From: Heterodera schachtii
Lineage: Eukaryota > Nematoda > Chromadorea > Rhabditida > Heteroderidae
DNA length: 64,000 bases
NCBI GenBank assembly: GCA_023374025.1
Contig: SIJG01000034.1
Coordinates: 895,893-959,892 of the forward strand
Reading direction: 5' to 3'
Shown: in pieces, positions 1 through 10,425 of the stretch
How the letters are laid out: the number at the start of each line of letters is the position of its first letter
Numbering within the stretch: the first letter of the stretch is position 1
Translations under genes and position numbers: made by a program
The notes under the pieces: model-generated
The model's input: only the letters and a program-made list of their open reading frames with translations
The model's database searches: none
Told to the model about the DNA's origin: nothing

Positions 1-2
1 AA

Positions 3-389
3 ATTTACAAATGGATTAAAGAATTGGGGCTTAATCAAAAAATAAATAAATGCTATAATTCAAAAACTGATGAAGAAAAAATCAAAATTGTGCAAAAATT
101 CATTAAAATGTCAAAAGAATATAAGCAAAAGAGAAAATATTCGCCAAAAGAATGGCGCCAAAATTATGCCGAAATTTGTAAGAAAACTGGAGTAAGCCGA
201 GACATAATTAACAAATGGAAGAAACAATTTGGGATTCGCTGTAGAATAACGGAGAAAGAAAAAATGGGAAAAATGAAAAAGTATTGGCAAATAAAACTAA
301 AGAATCCGCAAATTAGTGATGGAATTATTGCGAAAACATTGCAAATTAGTCGAGATAGCATTTGCAAATGGAAGAAAAATGTCAATTGA
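3..389 (+). CDS. HTH-repeat family protein, 5'-partial (window edge)
   Basis: This is the C-terminal 128 residues of a member of the secreted helix-turn-helix (HTH) repeat family. The frame is open from base 3 and enters at the end of HTH1 (IYKWIKELGLNQ). HTH2 follows (KYSPKEW...GVSRDIINKWKKQFG), then HTH3 ending KWKKNVN before the stop. The signal peptide and the acidic-basic linker lie outside the window. No frameshift is visible in the part present. Its 3' flank is shared with the copy at 6723-7396, so the two belong to one duplication subgroup. Related proteins suggest DNA binding through the HTH units; the biological role is unknown. Confidence 0.75.
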   Translation: MYKWIKELGLNQKINKCYNSKTDEEKIKIVQKFIKMSKEYKQKRKYSPKEWRQNYAEICKKTGVSRDIINKWKKQFGIRCRITEKEKMGKMKKYWQIKLKNPQISDGIIAKTLQISRDSICKWKKNVN

Positions 390-640
390 TGATTATAAAT
401 GAAGAAAGGATGAACAAAATACTAAATGTAAAAAAAAACTAAAAGTTAAAATAGAAATAGAAATCGAATACCTAATTTATAAAAATTAAATTGATTAATT
501 TAAATTATATTTTTGACATTTGTGCATAGTTCATTTCTGTTCAATTTAGACCATAAATGTAAAATTATGTAATTATAATTCGCCAGAATTCTTATCCTTG
601 TCGTGGTCCAAATATTTGACCGAGAAATTTTTCAAAATAT
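390..640 (+). repeat. 3' flank repeat, subgroup A
   Basis: This AT-rich, non-coding 3' flank follows the first HTH copy. Close copies occur at 1040-1330, 7397-7680 and, in part, 6129-6243. Shared landmarks are a run near GAAACCGAATACCTTAATTA, then TTCATTTCTGTTC, then ATTATAACTCGCC. It shows that the duplicated unit is larger than the coding region. Confidence 0.7.
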
Positions 641-857
641 TGGACTCTAATAAAATTATTGTCCCTAAAAAATTAAATAAAATCAAAAAAAACATTCCCT
701 AAGAATCGAACAAAAAAAATTCAAAAAATAGCGCCTTAAGAATCGCAATAAAAAATAATTTTGATTGAAACTCAATTTTTTTTTTTGCAGGAACGCGGAT
801 CCCGTGGTATTAATCCAGGGCTTAATATTGAGCATAAAAAACGCATTTTCCACTTGG

Positions 858-982
858 TTTGGGGCTTCTACGTTGACCTTTATTATGCCTTTTTTTTTTG
901 CCTTTTTCGAGATTTTCGTGCCTTAAATGCCTTTTTTGGCATTTTGCCGTTTTGGTGCCTTTTTGGCGTTTTTTTCCAAAAA
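858..982. repeat. Dispersed repeat, copy 1 (TTTGCCTTTTT-rich)
   Basis: A stretch of about 125 bp beginning TTTGGGGCTTCTACGTTGAC and rich in TGCCTTTTT. It recurs almost exactly at 1353-1478, with a looser relative at 1740-1860. There is no coding potential beyond low-complexity reading frames. Confidence 0.7.
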
Positions 983-1330
983 ATAGCATTTCAAAATGGA
1001 AGAGAAATTTCAATTGATGATAGTAAATGAAGAAAGGATGAAGAAAATACTAAAATTTAAAATAGAAAATAAAATTAGAAATCGAAACCGAATACCTTAA
1101 TTATATAAATTAAATTGATTAATTTAAATTATATATTTTTGACATTTTGCATAATTCATTTCTGTTCTATTTAGACCATAAATAAATGTAAAATTATTTA
1201 ATTATAACTCGCCGAATTCTGGTTCCGGTCTTTATCCAATACTTGTCGAGAATTTCAAAATATCGGGCTTTGCTAAAAATTTTAATAATGAAATCAAAAT
1301 TATTTTAAATTTTTTGGCATTTTTTTTTTA
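983..1330 (+). pseudogene. HTH family relic: last codons plus 3' flank
   Basis: The sequence starts in the final HTH helix codons (AAAATGGAAGAGAAATTTCA, compare AAAATGGAAGAAAAATTTCA at 7370) and continues through about 300 bp of the subgroup A 3' flank. Everything upstream is replaced by the repeat at 858-982. It is a truncated duplicate without coding capacity. Confidence 0.6.
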
Positions 1331-1352
1331 TAAATTTATCAAGAAAATTCAA

Positions 1353-1478
1353 TTTGGGGCTTCTACGTTGACCTTTATTATGCCTTTTTTTGCCTTTTTC
1401 GAGATTTTCGTGCCTTAAATGCCTTTTTTTTGGCATTTTGCCGTTTTGGTGCCTTTTTGGCGTTTTTTTCCAAAAATT
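1353..1478. repeat. Dispersed repeat, copy 2 (TTTGCCTTTTT-rich)
   Basis: Near-identical direct repeat of 858-982. It interrupts the subgroup A 3' flank: the homologous flank at 7690-7730 continues without it after AAAATTCAATTT. That makes it an insertion into an older duplicate. No clear terminal inverted repeats were seen. Confidence 0.65.
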
Positions 1479-2399
1479 ACATTAAAATGCAATAAAATCG
1501 GGAAAAAAACACCCATAAGAAATGACCTGAAAAATTTTCAAAAAATACACCCTAAGAATTGAAAAATTTTCTCAAAAATTGATCGTCAAAATTTTTTTTT
1601 CATGATAAAAAATTTTAGTTTAAAAATTTTCCTTATTCGGAAAAATTATAAAATTTTTAAGAATCATTTAAATGACCAAAATTTAGTTTTTTGATTAAAT
1701 TTACGTGTTTCGCTCCCTAAAATCCTTAATAAAACATTTTAAATGCCTTTTTCATGTTTTTTTCGGGATTTTCGTGCCTTTTCATGTCTTTTTTTCAATT
1801 TTTTGGTGCCTATTATAGTGCCTTTTTCGCGATTTTTGGTGCCTTTTTAGTCGGTCTCTGTTTATTAGGTTGGAATAAAAACAAAAGCAATTTATTAATT
1901 TTATTATTATTTTTTTAAACTGTTGTACGAGTTGCAATTACCGTGATTTTCATATGCTCGAACGCAAATTTGGTTTCGAAAGTAATTGGATTCAAAAGAA
2001 AAAAATAGGCTTATTGTCGGCTTTTTATCTGGTTTAAATACTGACAAACTTGTGCGAAAAATCTTCACATGAAAATATAAAAAATTCGAATTTTTAAGGG
2101 ACACTTATTTTTCTTTTTTTTTGAAAATTTCGAAAAATTTAACCCTTTGTGCTATGTTTTTTAGTTTAAATAAGTATTTTATGCACAAAATTAAAACTAA
2201 ATCAAAAGGTTGAACAAAGAAAAACTTTTTTAAAATTCTCGTAAAAACCAGCAGGACATATTTGATAAAATAAAAAGTCTTTCAGATTTTATTTTCGAAA
2301 CTAACAAAATAAAAAAAGGAAAAAATTCGCTTTTTTCGTGATAAATCAGGACAGGCAGAAAATTTTACATACTCAAGAAAAAACGGATCAGTGGTATAA
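1479..2399. other. AT-rich intergenic sequence, no gene seen
   Basis: No convincing coding region on either strand. It holds a diverged ACACCCTAAGAATTG-type monomer near 1545-1560, related to the array at 40220-40430, and TGCCTTTTT-rich sequence at 1740-1860. The rest is AT-rich and anonymous. Confidence 0.5.
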
Positions 2400-2646
2400 G
2401 CATAAAAAAAAAAGGAAAAATCTTATTTTTAAACTATAAAATCAATTAAAGATGCTTTTTCTAATTTGTTAAACCATAATATCAATAAAAAATAATTATT
2501 TGGAAAATCATTCCAACGAAAAATGAATTTCATTAAAGCTTTTCCTTTTCATTAAAGCTTTTCATTTTCCACTTTATATTATTTCTATATTAATAAAGGA
2601 ATAATTTTTATTACAGAAAACATTTGAAAAATATTTTAAATTCCAA
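2400..2646 (+). promoter_or_regulatory. Conserved upstream block of HTH family, with splice acceptor
   Basis: About 240 bp upstream of the ATG at 2647 are conserved ahead of many other copies (for example 4386-4591, 6510-6722, 29939-30128, and on the minus strand 32614-32830 and 59530-59730). Landmarks are ATCAATTAAAGATGC, a TTTCATTAAAGC...CACTTTATATTATT segment that resembles a TATA region, and TTTTTATTACAG ending at 2616. The last is a good nematode splice acceptor about 30 bp before the start codon and could receive a spliced leader. Confidence 0.5.
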
Positions 2647-3339
2647 ATGAATTTATACATATTATTGTTTTTGAATGTTATTTTATTTGTGATCACTAAA
2701 ATTGATCAAATTGAATCAGCTAATGAAAAATTGAAACAAAAGTCATTTGGCGAAATATTTGGAGAAAAATGGGAAGCAAATGAAGAAGAAAAAGGAAATG
2801 AAAACAAAAAAATAGAAAAAATTGCAAAATTTTATAAAATAAAAGAAAAAATCAAGCAAAAAGGAAGAAAATTCTCAAAAAATGAACGGGTGAAAATTGA
2901 AAGAAAAATTGCCAAAAAATTAGGGACAAATCAAAAGAAAATTTACGAATGGATTAAAGAATTTGGTCTTCAAAAACGCAAATCATACAAATCAAAAACT
3001 GATGAACAAAAAATTGAAATTGTGCAAAAATTTATTGGAATGAAAAATGAATATAAGGAAAAAAGAAAATATTCGCCAAAAGAATGGAAACAAATTATGC
3101 CGAAATTTGCAAGAAAATCGGGGTTGGCTATGTAACAATTTTTAAATGGAAGAAACAATTTTAAATTAATAAAACATTAACGAAGAATGAAAAAATTGAG
3201 AAAATGAAAGTTTATTGGAATAAAATCAAGAGAAAATCCTAAAATGAGTGATAAGAAAACTGCAAAAATCTATAAAATTAATATAAATAGTGTTTTAAAA
3301 TGGAAGAAACAATTTGGATACGAAATACCGGAGAATTGA
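2647..3339 (+). pseudogene. HTH-repeat family copy, frameshifted in HTH2
   Basis: The reading frame begins with a signal peptide (MNLYILLFLNVILFVITKID), a KSFGEIFGEKWEANEEEKG block and an intact HTH1 (W at residue 100 region, GTNQKKIYEWIKEFG). Inside HTH2 the frame slips near 3090: ACAAATTATGCC replaces the usual CCAAAATTATGCC, and translation stops at 3135. Homology to HTH2 and HTH3 continues in other frames to about 3339. Without the slip it would match the three-HTH form. A 162-residue product with a single HTH is possible but looks degenerate. Confidence 0.75.
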
Positions 3340-4385
3340 AAATGGATGGTATAAGAAAAAGAAATTTGCCGAATTTTTTTTTTTTTTGCTTGAAAAATTA
3401 AATATTTCTTAGTTTTATTATGTAATTTTGTTTAATTAAGTGATTTTTAGCCTGCATAATTTCAAAAAATTTGGCTAAGTTTCAAAAAAGTTATAACCAA
3501 ATAATCTCTGAAAACCCGGTTCCTTGAGTTCTTTTGGCCATAATTTAGTCCAAACTTGACGAAATTTTTTGAATTTTTTTAAGGCCTATTACAAACACTT
3601 AGGGCTACCGAATGATACTAAGAATGTTTAATTTGGTTTGACTTTGACAAAAGTTATGGGTAGTTTTTTGTTAGAAATTTTCATTTGTTCCATCACAATC
3701 GATATTCTGTCTAATTTCCCGCAATTTCCTCAAAAATAAAATGTTATTTTTAAATAAAAATTTATTTGTGTATTATTTATTAAAGTTAAAATTTTAAATG
3801 AGTCACATTAAGGATCGGAAAAACCAATTTTGCATTGTGGAGGTTTGAAATTCAAAATTTATTTATTTTGAGGGAGAGATTCCGCCGAATTCATTTCATA
3901 AATCCATATTCAAATTTTCAAATTTTTTCTTAAGAATTTAAAAATGTACTGTTTTTTATGAAAGGGTGCATAAAAATGAAAAATAACCCTCCTAAGAATC
4001 GACCATAAATTTTTCAAAAATACACCCTGAGAAATGAAAAATTCTCTCAAAAATTCATCTCCATTTCTTGACAAGAATTTTTGATTTTAAAAATTATTCG
4101 TCTCAATACTAATTTGGCGTACTTTTATTACCCTTTTTGAATAAAATTTGGTCATTTTACACCCCTTTTTTCGTGCCTATTTTCCATTTTTTAGAGCCTA
4201 TTTTGTGGGTTTTTTAGGATCAAAAAACTAACTATTTTGGCTATTTTTAGTGCATAAAAATATATGGCCTAATAATCACCATCGAAATTTTTTTGTGTTT
4301 TGGAATTTATTTCCTATTAATTTGAAACCGGAGCATTTTTTTCAATTCTCTTTAAATTTTTTTTTCAATAATTTTGATAAATAAA
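3340..4385. other. Intergenic; dispersed repeats only
   Basis: No gene seen. 3460-3670 carries phrases such as AAAGTTATAACC, a diverged member of the family at 29570-29720 and 34865-35060. 3685-3915 is a duplicate of 8268-8500, including GGGAGAGATTCCGCCGAATT. Around 3990-4070 is a diverged CCTAAGAATCGACC monomer, and 4110-4250 is TTTT-rich. Confidence 0.55.
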
Positions 4386-4591
4386 ATCTTTTTTACACTA
4401 AAAAATCAATTAAAGATGCTTTTTCTAATTTGTTAAACCAAAATATCAATAAAAAATAATTATTTGAAAAATCATTCAACGAAAAATGCATTTCATTAAA
4501 GCATTTTCATTTTGCATTTTTATATTATTTCTATATTTTTAAAGAATAATTTTTATTACAGAAAACATTTGAAAAATATTTTAAATTCCAA

Positions 4592-5140
4592 ATGAATTTA
4601 TTCATATTATTCTTTTTGAATATTATTTTATGCATCAAAATTGAACAATTTGGAGCAGAAAAGAAAAAGTTGGAACAAAACTCATTTGATGAAATATTTG
4701 GAGAAAAATGGGAAGAAAAAGAAGAAGAAAAACGAAATGAACTCAAAAAAAGAAAAATAATTGGAAAATTTTATAAAATAAAAGAGAAAATTAAGCAAAA
4801 AGGAAGGAAATATTCAAAAAAAGAATGGGGAAAAATTGAAAGAAAAATTGCGAAAAAATTGGGAACAAATCGTTTATATATTTATGAATGGATTAAAGAA
4901 TTAGACCTTAATCAACAAATACATAAAAGCTATAAATCAAAAACTGATGAAGAAAAAATTGAAATTATACAAAAATTCATTGGAATGAAAAATGAATTTA
5001 AACAAAAAAGAAAATATTCGTTAAAAGAATGGAACGAAAATTATAAAGAAATTTGTAAGAAAATCGGAGTTAGCCATGGAACAATTATGAAATGGAAGAA
5101 ACAATTTGGAGAAGAAATTTTGGAAGATTTAAATGAATGA
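4592..5140 (+). CDS. Secreted HTH-repeat family protein, two-HTH form, intact
   Basis: A single-exon ORF of 182 residues. Residues 1-20 form a hydrophobic signal peptide (MNLFILFFLNIILCIKIEQF), followed by DEIFGEKWEEKEEEKR and then HTH1 (YSKKEWGKIERKIAKKLGTN with RLYIYEWIKELDL). HTH2 follows (YSLKEWNENYKEICKKIGVS with HGTIMKWKKQFG), then a short GEEILEDLNE tail. In three-HTH paralogues that tail follows HTH3, so HTH3 looks to have been lost by recombination between the repeated KWKKQFG codons. The ATG sits about 30 bp after a TTTTTATTACAG acceptor. HTH units of this class usually bind DNA, while the signal peptide predicts secretion. The function is unknown. Confidence 0.85.
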   Translation: MNLFILFFLNIILCIKIEQFGAEKKKLEQNSFDEIFGEKWEEKEEEKRNELKKRKIIGKFYKIKEKIKQKGRKYSKKEWGKIERKIAKKLGTNRLYIYEWIKELDLNQQIHKSYKSKTDEEKIEIIQKFIGMKNEFKQKRKYSLKEWNENYKEICKKIGVSHGTIMKWKKQFGEEILEDLNE

Positions 5141-5456
5141 TTTATATGCTGTCCTGAGAGAATATGTTAAAAGAAAAATTTTAAATCGACAAATAAATTA
5201 AAAAAAATTTTATTTGTGGGTTTTAATTTGTCTATTCATTTTCAATGAAAAATTTTTGGACTTATTTTCTAATGTATTTTCCTTTTTCTATTTTTTATTC
5301 TTCATAGTTTTTTTTAAATATTTTACAACTTTATTGCAAAACGCCAAAATGTCAAAAACGGTAAAAGGTTCGGTCGGCGTCGTATTCGCGCGGACGTTTT
5401 CGCGTTCTGAATTTTCAGTTATTTGTTCATATTTCCATATATAAATCTTGAAGTTA

Positions 5457-5528
5457 CCTTTTCGTTGTCACTGAGTCGTAGACCATTTGGTAGCCAAATG
5501 GTCTACGACTCAGTCACAACAAAAAGGG
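5457..5528. repeat. Near-perfect hairpin / palindrome
   Basis: Two 27-base arms (5464-5490 and 5494-5520) are complementary except at one position and are separated by only three bases. A weaker match extends the stem to about 34 bp. The stem core reads CTGAGTCGTAGACCATTTGG. It could be a tiny foldback transposon or a structured RNA; no target duplication was identified. Confidence 0.8.
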
Positions 5529-5652
5529 AATTTCGAGTTCGACTCCTCTTGGCGTAGGTGGATTAATATTTAAAACTTCCCCGCCACGGCAACATTTGTT
5601 ATGTCGATAAGCACCAGTAGTGTGTATAAAATGGGAGGAAATAGGTGCGTAA

Positions 5653-5772
5653 CAGGGATGGGCCTAGGGTTTCGCTTTTCGCATTTCGCTTTTTTTTTCT
5701 TTTCGCATTTTTCAGTTTCGCAAATTTTGCTTTTCGCATTTCGCTTTTTATTTCTATTTTGGCCCATCCCTG
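5653..5772. mobile_element. hAT-type MITE, 120 bp, with 8-bp target duplication
   Basis: Terminal inverted repeats CAGGGATGGGCC and GGCCCATCCCTG bound a 120-bp element flanked on both sides by GTGCGTAA (5645-5652 and 5773-5780). An 8-bp duplication and CAGGG termini are the signature of hAT-superfamily elements. The interior is almost only TTTCGC/TTTCGCATT repeats, as expected for subterminal transposase-binding motifs. No coding capacity. Confidence 0.9.
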
Positions 5773-5780
5773 GTGCGTAA

Positions 5781-6509
5781 TAAAATTTAATTTTCCAACA
5801 AATAATATATGTTTTTTGAAGCATCGGTCGGTCGGTCGTTAAAAAATTAATAAAAATTTATCGCTGTATTAAATTTTCGATAAGTAAATTGTAATTAATA
5901 TTTTAAATACAAAAAATAATTGATTAAAAAAAATTTGTCCAAAAGACTTGTCTGCAGGAAAGGCGATGTTGGACGGATATGTAGCATTATTAATTGAAAC
6001 TTAAATATAAGAATCTCGTTCTAAAAAATATCTTGAAAACGACCAAGCAATTCGAGACTTGGTTGTCCGTTTTGACGAGCAAGATCCGAATAATCGCAAT
6101 GAACAGCATTGGCTACGACATTTCCACGCAACATAATTCATTTCTGTTCAATTTAGACCATAAATATAAAATTATGTAATTATAATTCGCCATAGTTCTT
6201 ATCCTGGTTTTGGTCCAAATATTTGAACGAGAAATTTTTCAAAAAAATCCAAGGGGGTTGTGAAAAATTCTTACAAAAAATCATTATATCCTTCTGCAAG
6301 AGCACAAAAGGCTCAACATTATGCAACAAAAAAAAACTGCAAGTCCCTACGACTTATACCCGTTCAGTGTACTGTATTGCTTAAGAAAATAGTGCATTTT
6401 ACTGTAGAAATAATCATCATCAAAGTTTTTTGTGTTTTGGCACTATGTTTTCTATTGAATTTGAAACGGAGCATCTTTTTTAATTCTCATTAATTTTTTT
6501 TTAATATAT
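5781..6509. other. Intergenic; partial 3' flank repeat
   Basis: No gene is supported. 6129-6243 matches 521-638, the distal part of the subgroup A 3' flank, without its coding part. The remainder is anonymous AT-rich sequence. Confidence 0.45.
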
Positions 6510-6722
6510 TTTTGATAAATAAAATCTTATTTTTTAAACTATAAAATCAATTAATGACGCTTTTTGGAATATGTTAAACCATAATATCAATAAAAATAAT
6601 TATTTCATAAATCATTTCAACGAAAATTTCAATTAAAGCTTTTCATTTACGCTTTATATTATTTCTATATTATTAAAGGAATAATTTTTATTACAGAATA
6701 CTTTTGAAAAAATATATTTAAA
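6510..6722 (+). promoter_or_regulatory. Conserved upstream block of HTH family copy
   Basis: Same layout as 2400-2646: ATCAATTAATGACGC, a CATTTACGCTTTATATTATT segment and TTTTTATTACAG ending at 6696, 27 bp before the ATG. Its conservation ahead of a broken copy implies it moved as part of the duplicated segment. Confidence 0.45.
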
Positions 6723-7396
6723 ATGAAATTATTCATATTATTCTTTTTAAATATTCTTTTATGCATCAAAATTGAACAATTTGGAGCAGAAAAGAAAAAG
6801 TTGGAACAAAATTCATTTGATGAAATATTTGGAGAAAAATGGGAAGAAAAAGAAGAAGAAAAACGAAATGAAGAGAACAAAAGAGAAATAATTGGAAAGT
6901 TTTATAAAATAAAAGAAAAAATAAAGGAAAAAGGAAGAAAATATTCATCAAAAGAATGGAGTAAAATTGAAAGAAAAATAGCGAAAAAAATTGGGGACAA
7001 ATCGAAACAAAATTCAAAAATGGATTAAAGAATTAGGACTAAATCAAAAATACATAAAGCTACAAATCAAAAACTGATGAAGAAAAAATTGAAATTATAC
7101 AAAAATTCATTGGAATGAAAAATGAATTTAAACAAAAAAGAAAATATTCGCCAAAAGAATGGCAAAAAAATTATAAAGAAATTTGTAAGAAAATTGGAGT
7201 AAGCCGAAACATAATTTACAAATGGAAGAAACAATTTGGCATTCGCTGTATAATAACGGAGGAACAAAAAATGGAAAAAATGAAAAAGTATTGGGAAATA
7301 AAAAAAGAAAACCCAAAAATAACTGAAGAGGAAATTGCAAAAATATTGAAAATCGGTCGAAGTAGCATTTTAAAATGGAAGAAAAATTTCAACTGA
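6723..7396 (+). pseudogene. HTH-repeat family copy, two frameshifts
   Basis: Opens with a signal peptide (MKLFILFFLNILLCIKIEQF) and DEIFGEKWEEKEEEKR. The frame is lost in HTH1, where the A-run before TTGGGGACAAAT has seven As instead of the six of intact paralogues, and translation ends at 7028. A second slip follows near 7055 (AAAAATACATAAAGC). From 7115 to 7396 HTH2 and HTH3 are again open in one frame (GVSRNIIYKWKKQFG; GRSSILKWKKNFN). It shares its 3' flank with the copy at the left window edge. An A-run slip can also come from sequencing, so the break should be confirmed in reads. Confidence 0.75.
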
Positions 7397-7680
7397 TGAT
7401 TGTAAATGAATGAAGGATGAAGAAAACACTAAAAGTTAAAATAGAAATCGAAACCGAATACCTTAATTATATAAATTAAATTGATTAATTTAAATTATAT
7501 ATTTTTAACATTTTGCATAATTCATTTCTGTTCTATTTAGACCATAAATAAATGTAAAATTATGTAATTATAACTCGCCCGAATTCTGATCCCGATCATT
7601 TGTCCAAATACTTGTCGAGAATTTCAAAATATCGGGCTTTGCTAAAAATTTTAATAATGAAATCAAAATTATTTTAAATT
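7397..7680 (+). repeat. 3' flank repeat, subgroup A
   Basis: Second well-preserved example of the flank described at 390-640, directly after the HTH3 stop codon. The match continues through an ATAACTCGCCCGAATTC segment and the AAAATATCGGGCTTTGCT segment that is also present at 1255-1275. Confidence 0.65.
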
Positions 7681-8267
7681 TTTTGGCATTTTATTTTTTA
7701 TTAAATTTATCATGAAAATTCAATTTAATTCTCTTCTGTGAGACGTTGTTAATTTTTATAAGAAAAATTGGATGTCCTAAAAAAATTATCTTAAAAAACT
7801 GTTACCAACTCTTAGATTTTATCAAATCAATGTATTTGTATTGTATAAAAAAATAAAAAATTATTTTATATATCTATTTTTAATCTAATTTAATCATAAT
7901 CAATATTTTTTCCTAAATCACATAATTTTATTTCAAAAATAAATGTTCCTGATACTTGTCTTGTTCCAAATTCTTGTCGAGAATTTCAAAATGACGGGCT
8001 CTAATAAATTAATCTAACGGTCCCTAATAATCAAATCAAAAAATTATTATTTTTTTACATTTTAATTTGATAAATTTCTCAACAAAATTCAATTTAACTC
8101 TCTTTCTTCTGTGAGTCGCCGCTGTTAATTTTTTCGGTGTTTGTTTAAAGACCAAAAAGTGCAAATAGGAAAAATGTGCGCTGTTTTTGTCATCACATCA
8201 CATCACATCACACAATTTCTCACAATGATTGCGCGCAATGTTTTGCCTATTCTCACAAATTTCACCA

Positions 8268-8500
8268 CTTTTCCATCACAATCGATATTCTCTCTAATTT
8301 CCTTTAATTTCATCAATTTAATGTTAATTTTTTAATAAAAATTATCTTTATTATTTAAAAGTTAAAATTATTTCTTTATTATTTAAAAGTTATAAAAATT
8401 TGATAATGAAATCATTAATTGCGGAGGTTCAAATCAAAAATTTTTGTTTTGCGGGAGAGATTCCGCCGAATTCATTTCACATAATTCAATATTTAAAATG
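8268..8500. repeat. Intergenic duplicate of 3685-3915
   Basis: Begins TCCATCACAATCGATATTCT and ends in GGGAGAGATTCCGCCGAATT, in the same order as 3685-3915. A third, shorter match to the GGGGGAGAGAT part is at 14450. This flank follows HTH copies in each case, further evidence for segmental duplication. Just upstream, 8190-8213 is a short CATCA microsatellite. Confidence 0.6.
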
Positions 8501-8819
8501 TTTTCGGAATTTTTTAATAAAGAATTTCAAGCAAATAAAAAATGCCACCGATTTCATCAAATTTTATATTTATATTTTTAAAAGATTTTTACGATGCTTT
8601 CACATCGAAATAAGTTTAAATAATTCTTTCATGGATTTTTAATTTCCTATATTTTTATTTTATATTTGCCTTATCCGAGTTTTCACTAAATGAATAAATT
8701 AGTAATTTTCTCTCCCGTTTTTTTAATTAAAATTATTAATTTAGCTTTTCTCAAACTAAAAAAATTACATTCCTAAAACAAAAAATTTTTCCGCATTCAC
8801 TTTCATTTTCATAGAGTGC

Positions 8820-9560
8820 ATTCATTCATTCGTTGATCCATCCGACCGATCGGCGGCGAGAAGGATATGTCCCGATTGATGGGTTGGGAAGGAAATGTGG
8901 GGGCGAGGCGGGGGGAGAAATGTCTGCTTTTTACCCCCAAAAATTTACGCTTTCCTTCCCCCCCCCCCGGGGGGGGGGCATTTGTTGATCAGCGGATTGT
9001 CTCTGCGTCTATGCCCCTCAGCTCCCCAATTTTTGTGCTTCTCTGCGGTAGAGGTGGGTAAAAAGCAGCAGCAGCAGCAGTCGAAGGTGGAGAGTGGAGG
9101 ACTGATCAGAATTGTTCTACGCCTCTTTCTTCTCCACCAATCGCTTGCTGCCAGCCGCTTTTCCCTCCCTACCTTGCCCTCCAACATCCGCCCACTGCTT
9201 TAGCAGCCCCAAATGCTTATGCTTCTTCTCCCATCCTCCTCCAATTTTATGCTTCATCCCCCCACCCACAATTCCTACATCTTCCCGTCCAAACATTCTT
9301 TCGTCACAAATAATGAAAATGGGGGGAAAGTTGGGGGAAAGAATGAATGAATGAATGAATGGTCACGGGAAAGAAAGAAAGTGGTGGTGTTGCTGGACGT
9401 TGGGTGTTGTTGGGCTGGCTAACTTTTCTTTTCTGCTGTTGACTGATCTGGCTGTCAACAAAAAGTTAAGTGCACCAAATTTTTACACCGCCCAACAGAT
9501 CACCACCACCACCTCCACCCATCCCATTTCCCCCACTTTTGTTTGTTAGGATAAAAGCGG
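8820..9560. other. Low-complexity island with higher GC than surroundings, part 1
   Basis: Composition changes sharply from the flanking AT-rich DNA. There is a C-run followed by a G-run near 8960-8978, CAG repeats at 9064-9079, a GAAT tetranucleotide run near 9343-9360 and CACCACCACC near 9500. Several overlapping reading frames exist only because stops are rare here. It could be a promoter or first-exon region of a host gene, but no splice-supported protein was found. Confidence 0.45.
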
Positions 9561-10425
9561 CTAAACAATGAATGGTTTTTGTTCGGCAAAAAAAAAAAAA
9601 TCGAAAAATTTTAGTTTGAACTCTTTTTTTGCGAAATATTGAAATTTAAAATGAAAAATGGGTTTATAGAATTTATTTTTTAATGTTTTTGACAAAAAAA
9701 AAAACAAAAAAAATTGCTGGGATTTCATTTAGCTCATTTAATAGAAAATTATATTTTTGAGTTATTTAAACTTGGTCTACTTTTTTTTACAAATATTTCA
9801 AAAAATGGAAATAATAATATTCAAAAAAGTTATGGAAATTTTATTATTTTTTGTTGAATTTTTAGAGGACATTTGAAGTAAATAATATAAATAATTAAAA
9901 ATTACCAAATCAATTCCTATAAATTAAACTCTATTAATAAAAAAAACTTTTTTTTTTAATAATTTGGAAAAATAGGATAATATGAAAAATCTAAAAAAAA
10001 AAAATAAAATTTTATTTTTTTAATTTTCATTTTTTGGAGGATATTTGAAGTTATAAAACAAATAATTATGATTCAAAATCCATTTCCGATTTTTCAAGAC
10101 ATGATTAGTTTAAAATAAAGTTTTTTCTGTGTAACATCTCAGCTCCTTAGATTTTTCGCCATAAAAATTTATATTTGAAAATCTTTCGAAATAATAATAA
10201 AAAATTTTAAAACCAAATTTTCATGGGATGCAGCAGCCGGGGACGGAAGAGATTCATCTTATTTTGAATATATTTAAATTCTTCTAATTCTCTTTATAAA
10301 TATTTTTATAAAATGAAAAAATTCTAAAAAAATTAGCGAAATTTTTTAATTTTTTGTAATAAATAAAATAACCCATTTTAACTACCAAATGTATTTTTAC
10401 AAATTTAAAAAATAACCCTTTTTCG
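9561..10425. other. AT-rich gap inside the GC-shifted island, nothing found
   Basis: Anonymous AT-rich sequence with homopolymer runs. No ORF, RNA gene or structured repeat was recognised on either strand. Confidence 0.5.

Noticed and set aside
5494..5560. Possible tRNA (GAGTTCGACTCC looks like a B box) to the right of the hairpin at 5457-5528
   Set aside because: The T stem does not pair and the upstream half is part of the hairpin; no complete cloverleaf could be drawn.
8867..9203. Overlapping ORFs in the GC-shifted island
   Set aside because: They exist on both strands because the region has few stops, and their content is Pro/Gly/Ser low complexity around C and G runs.
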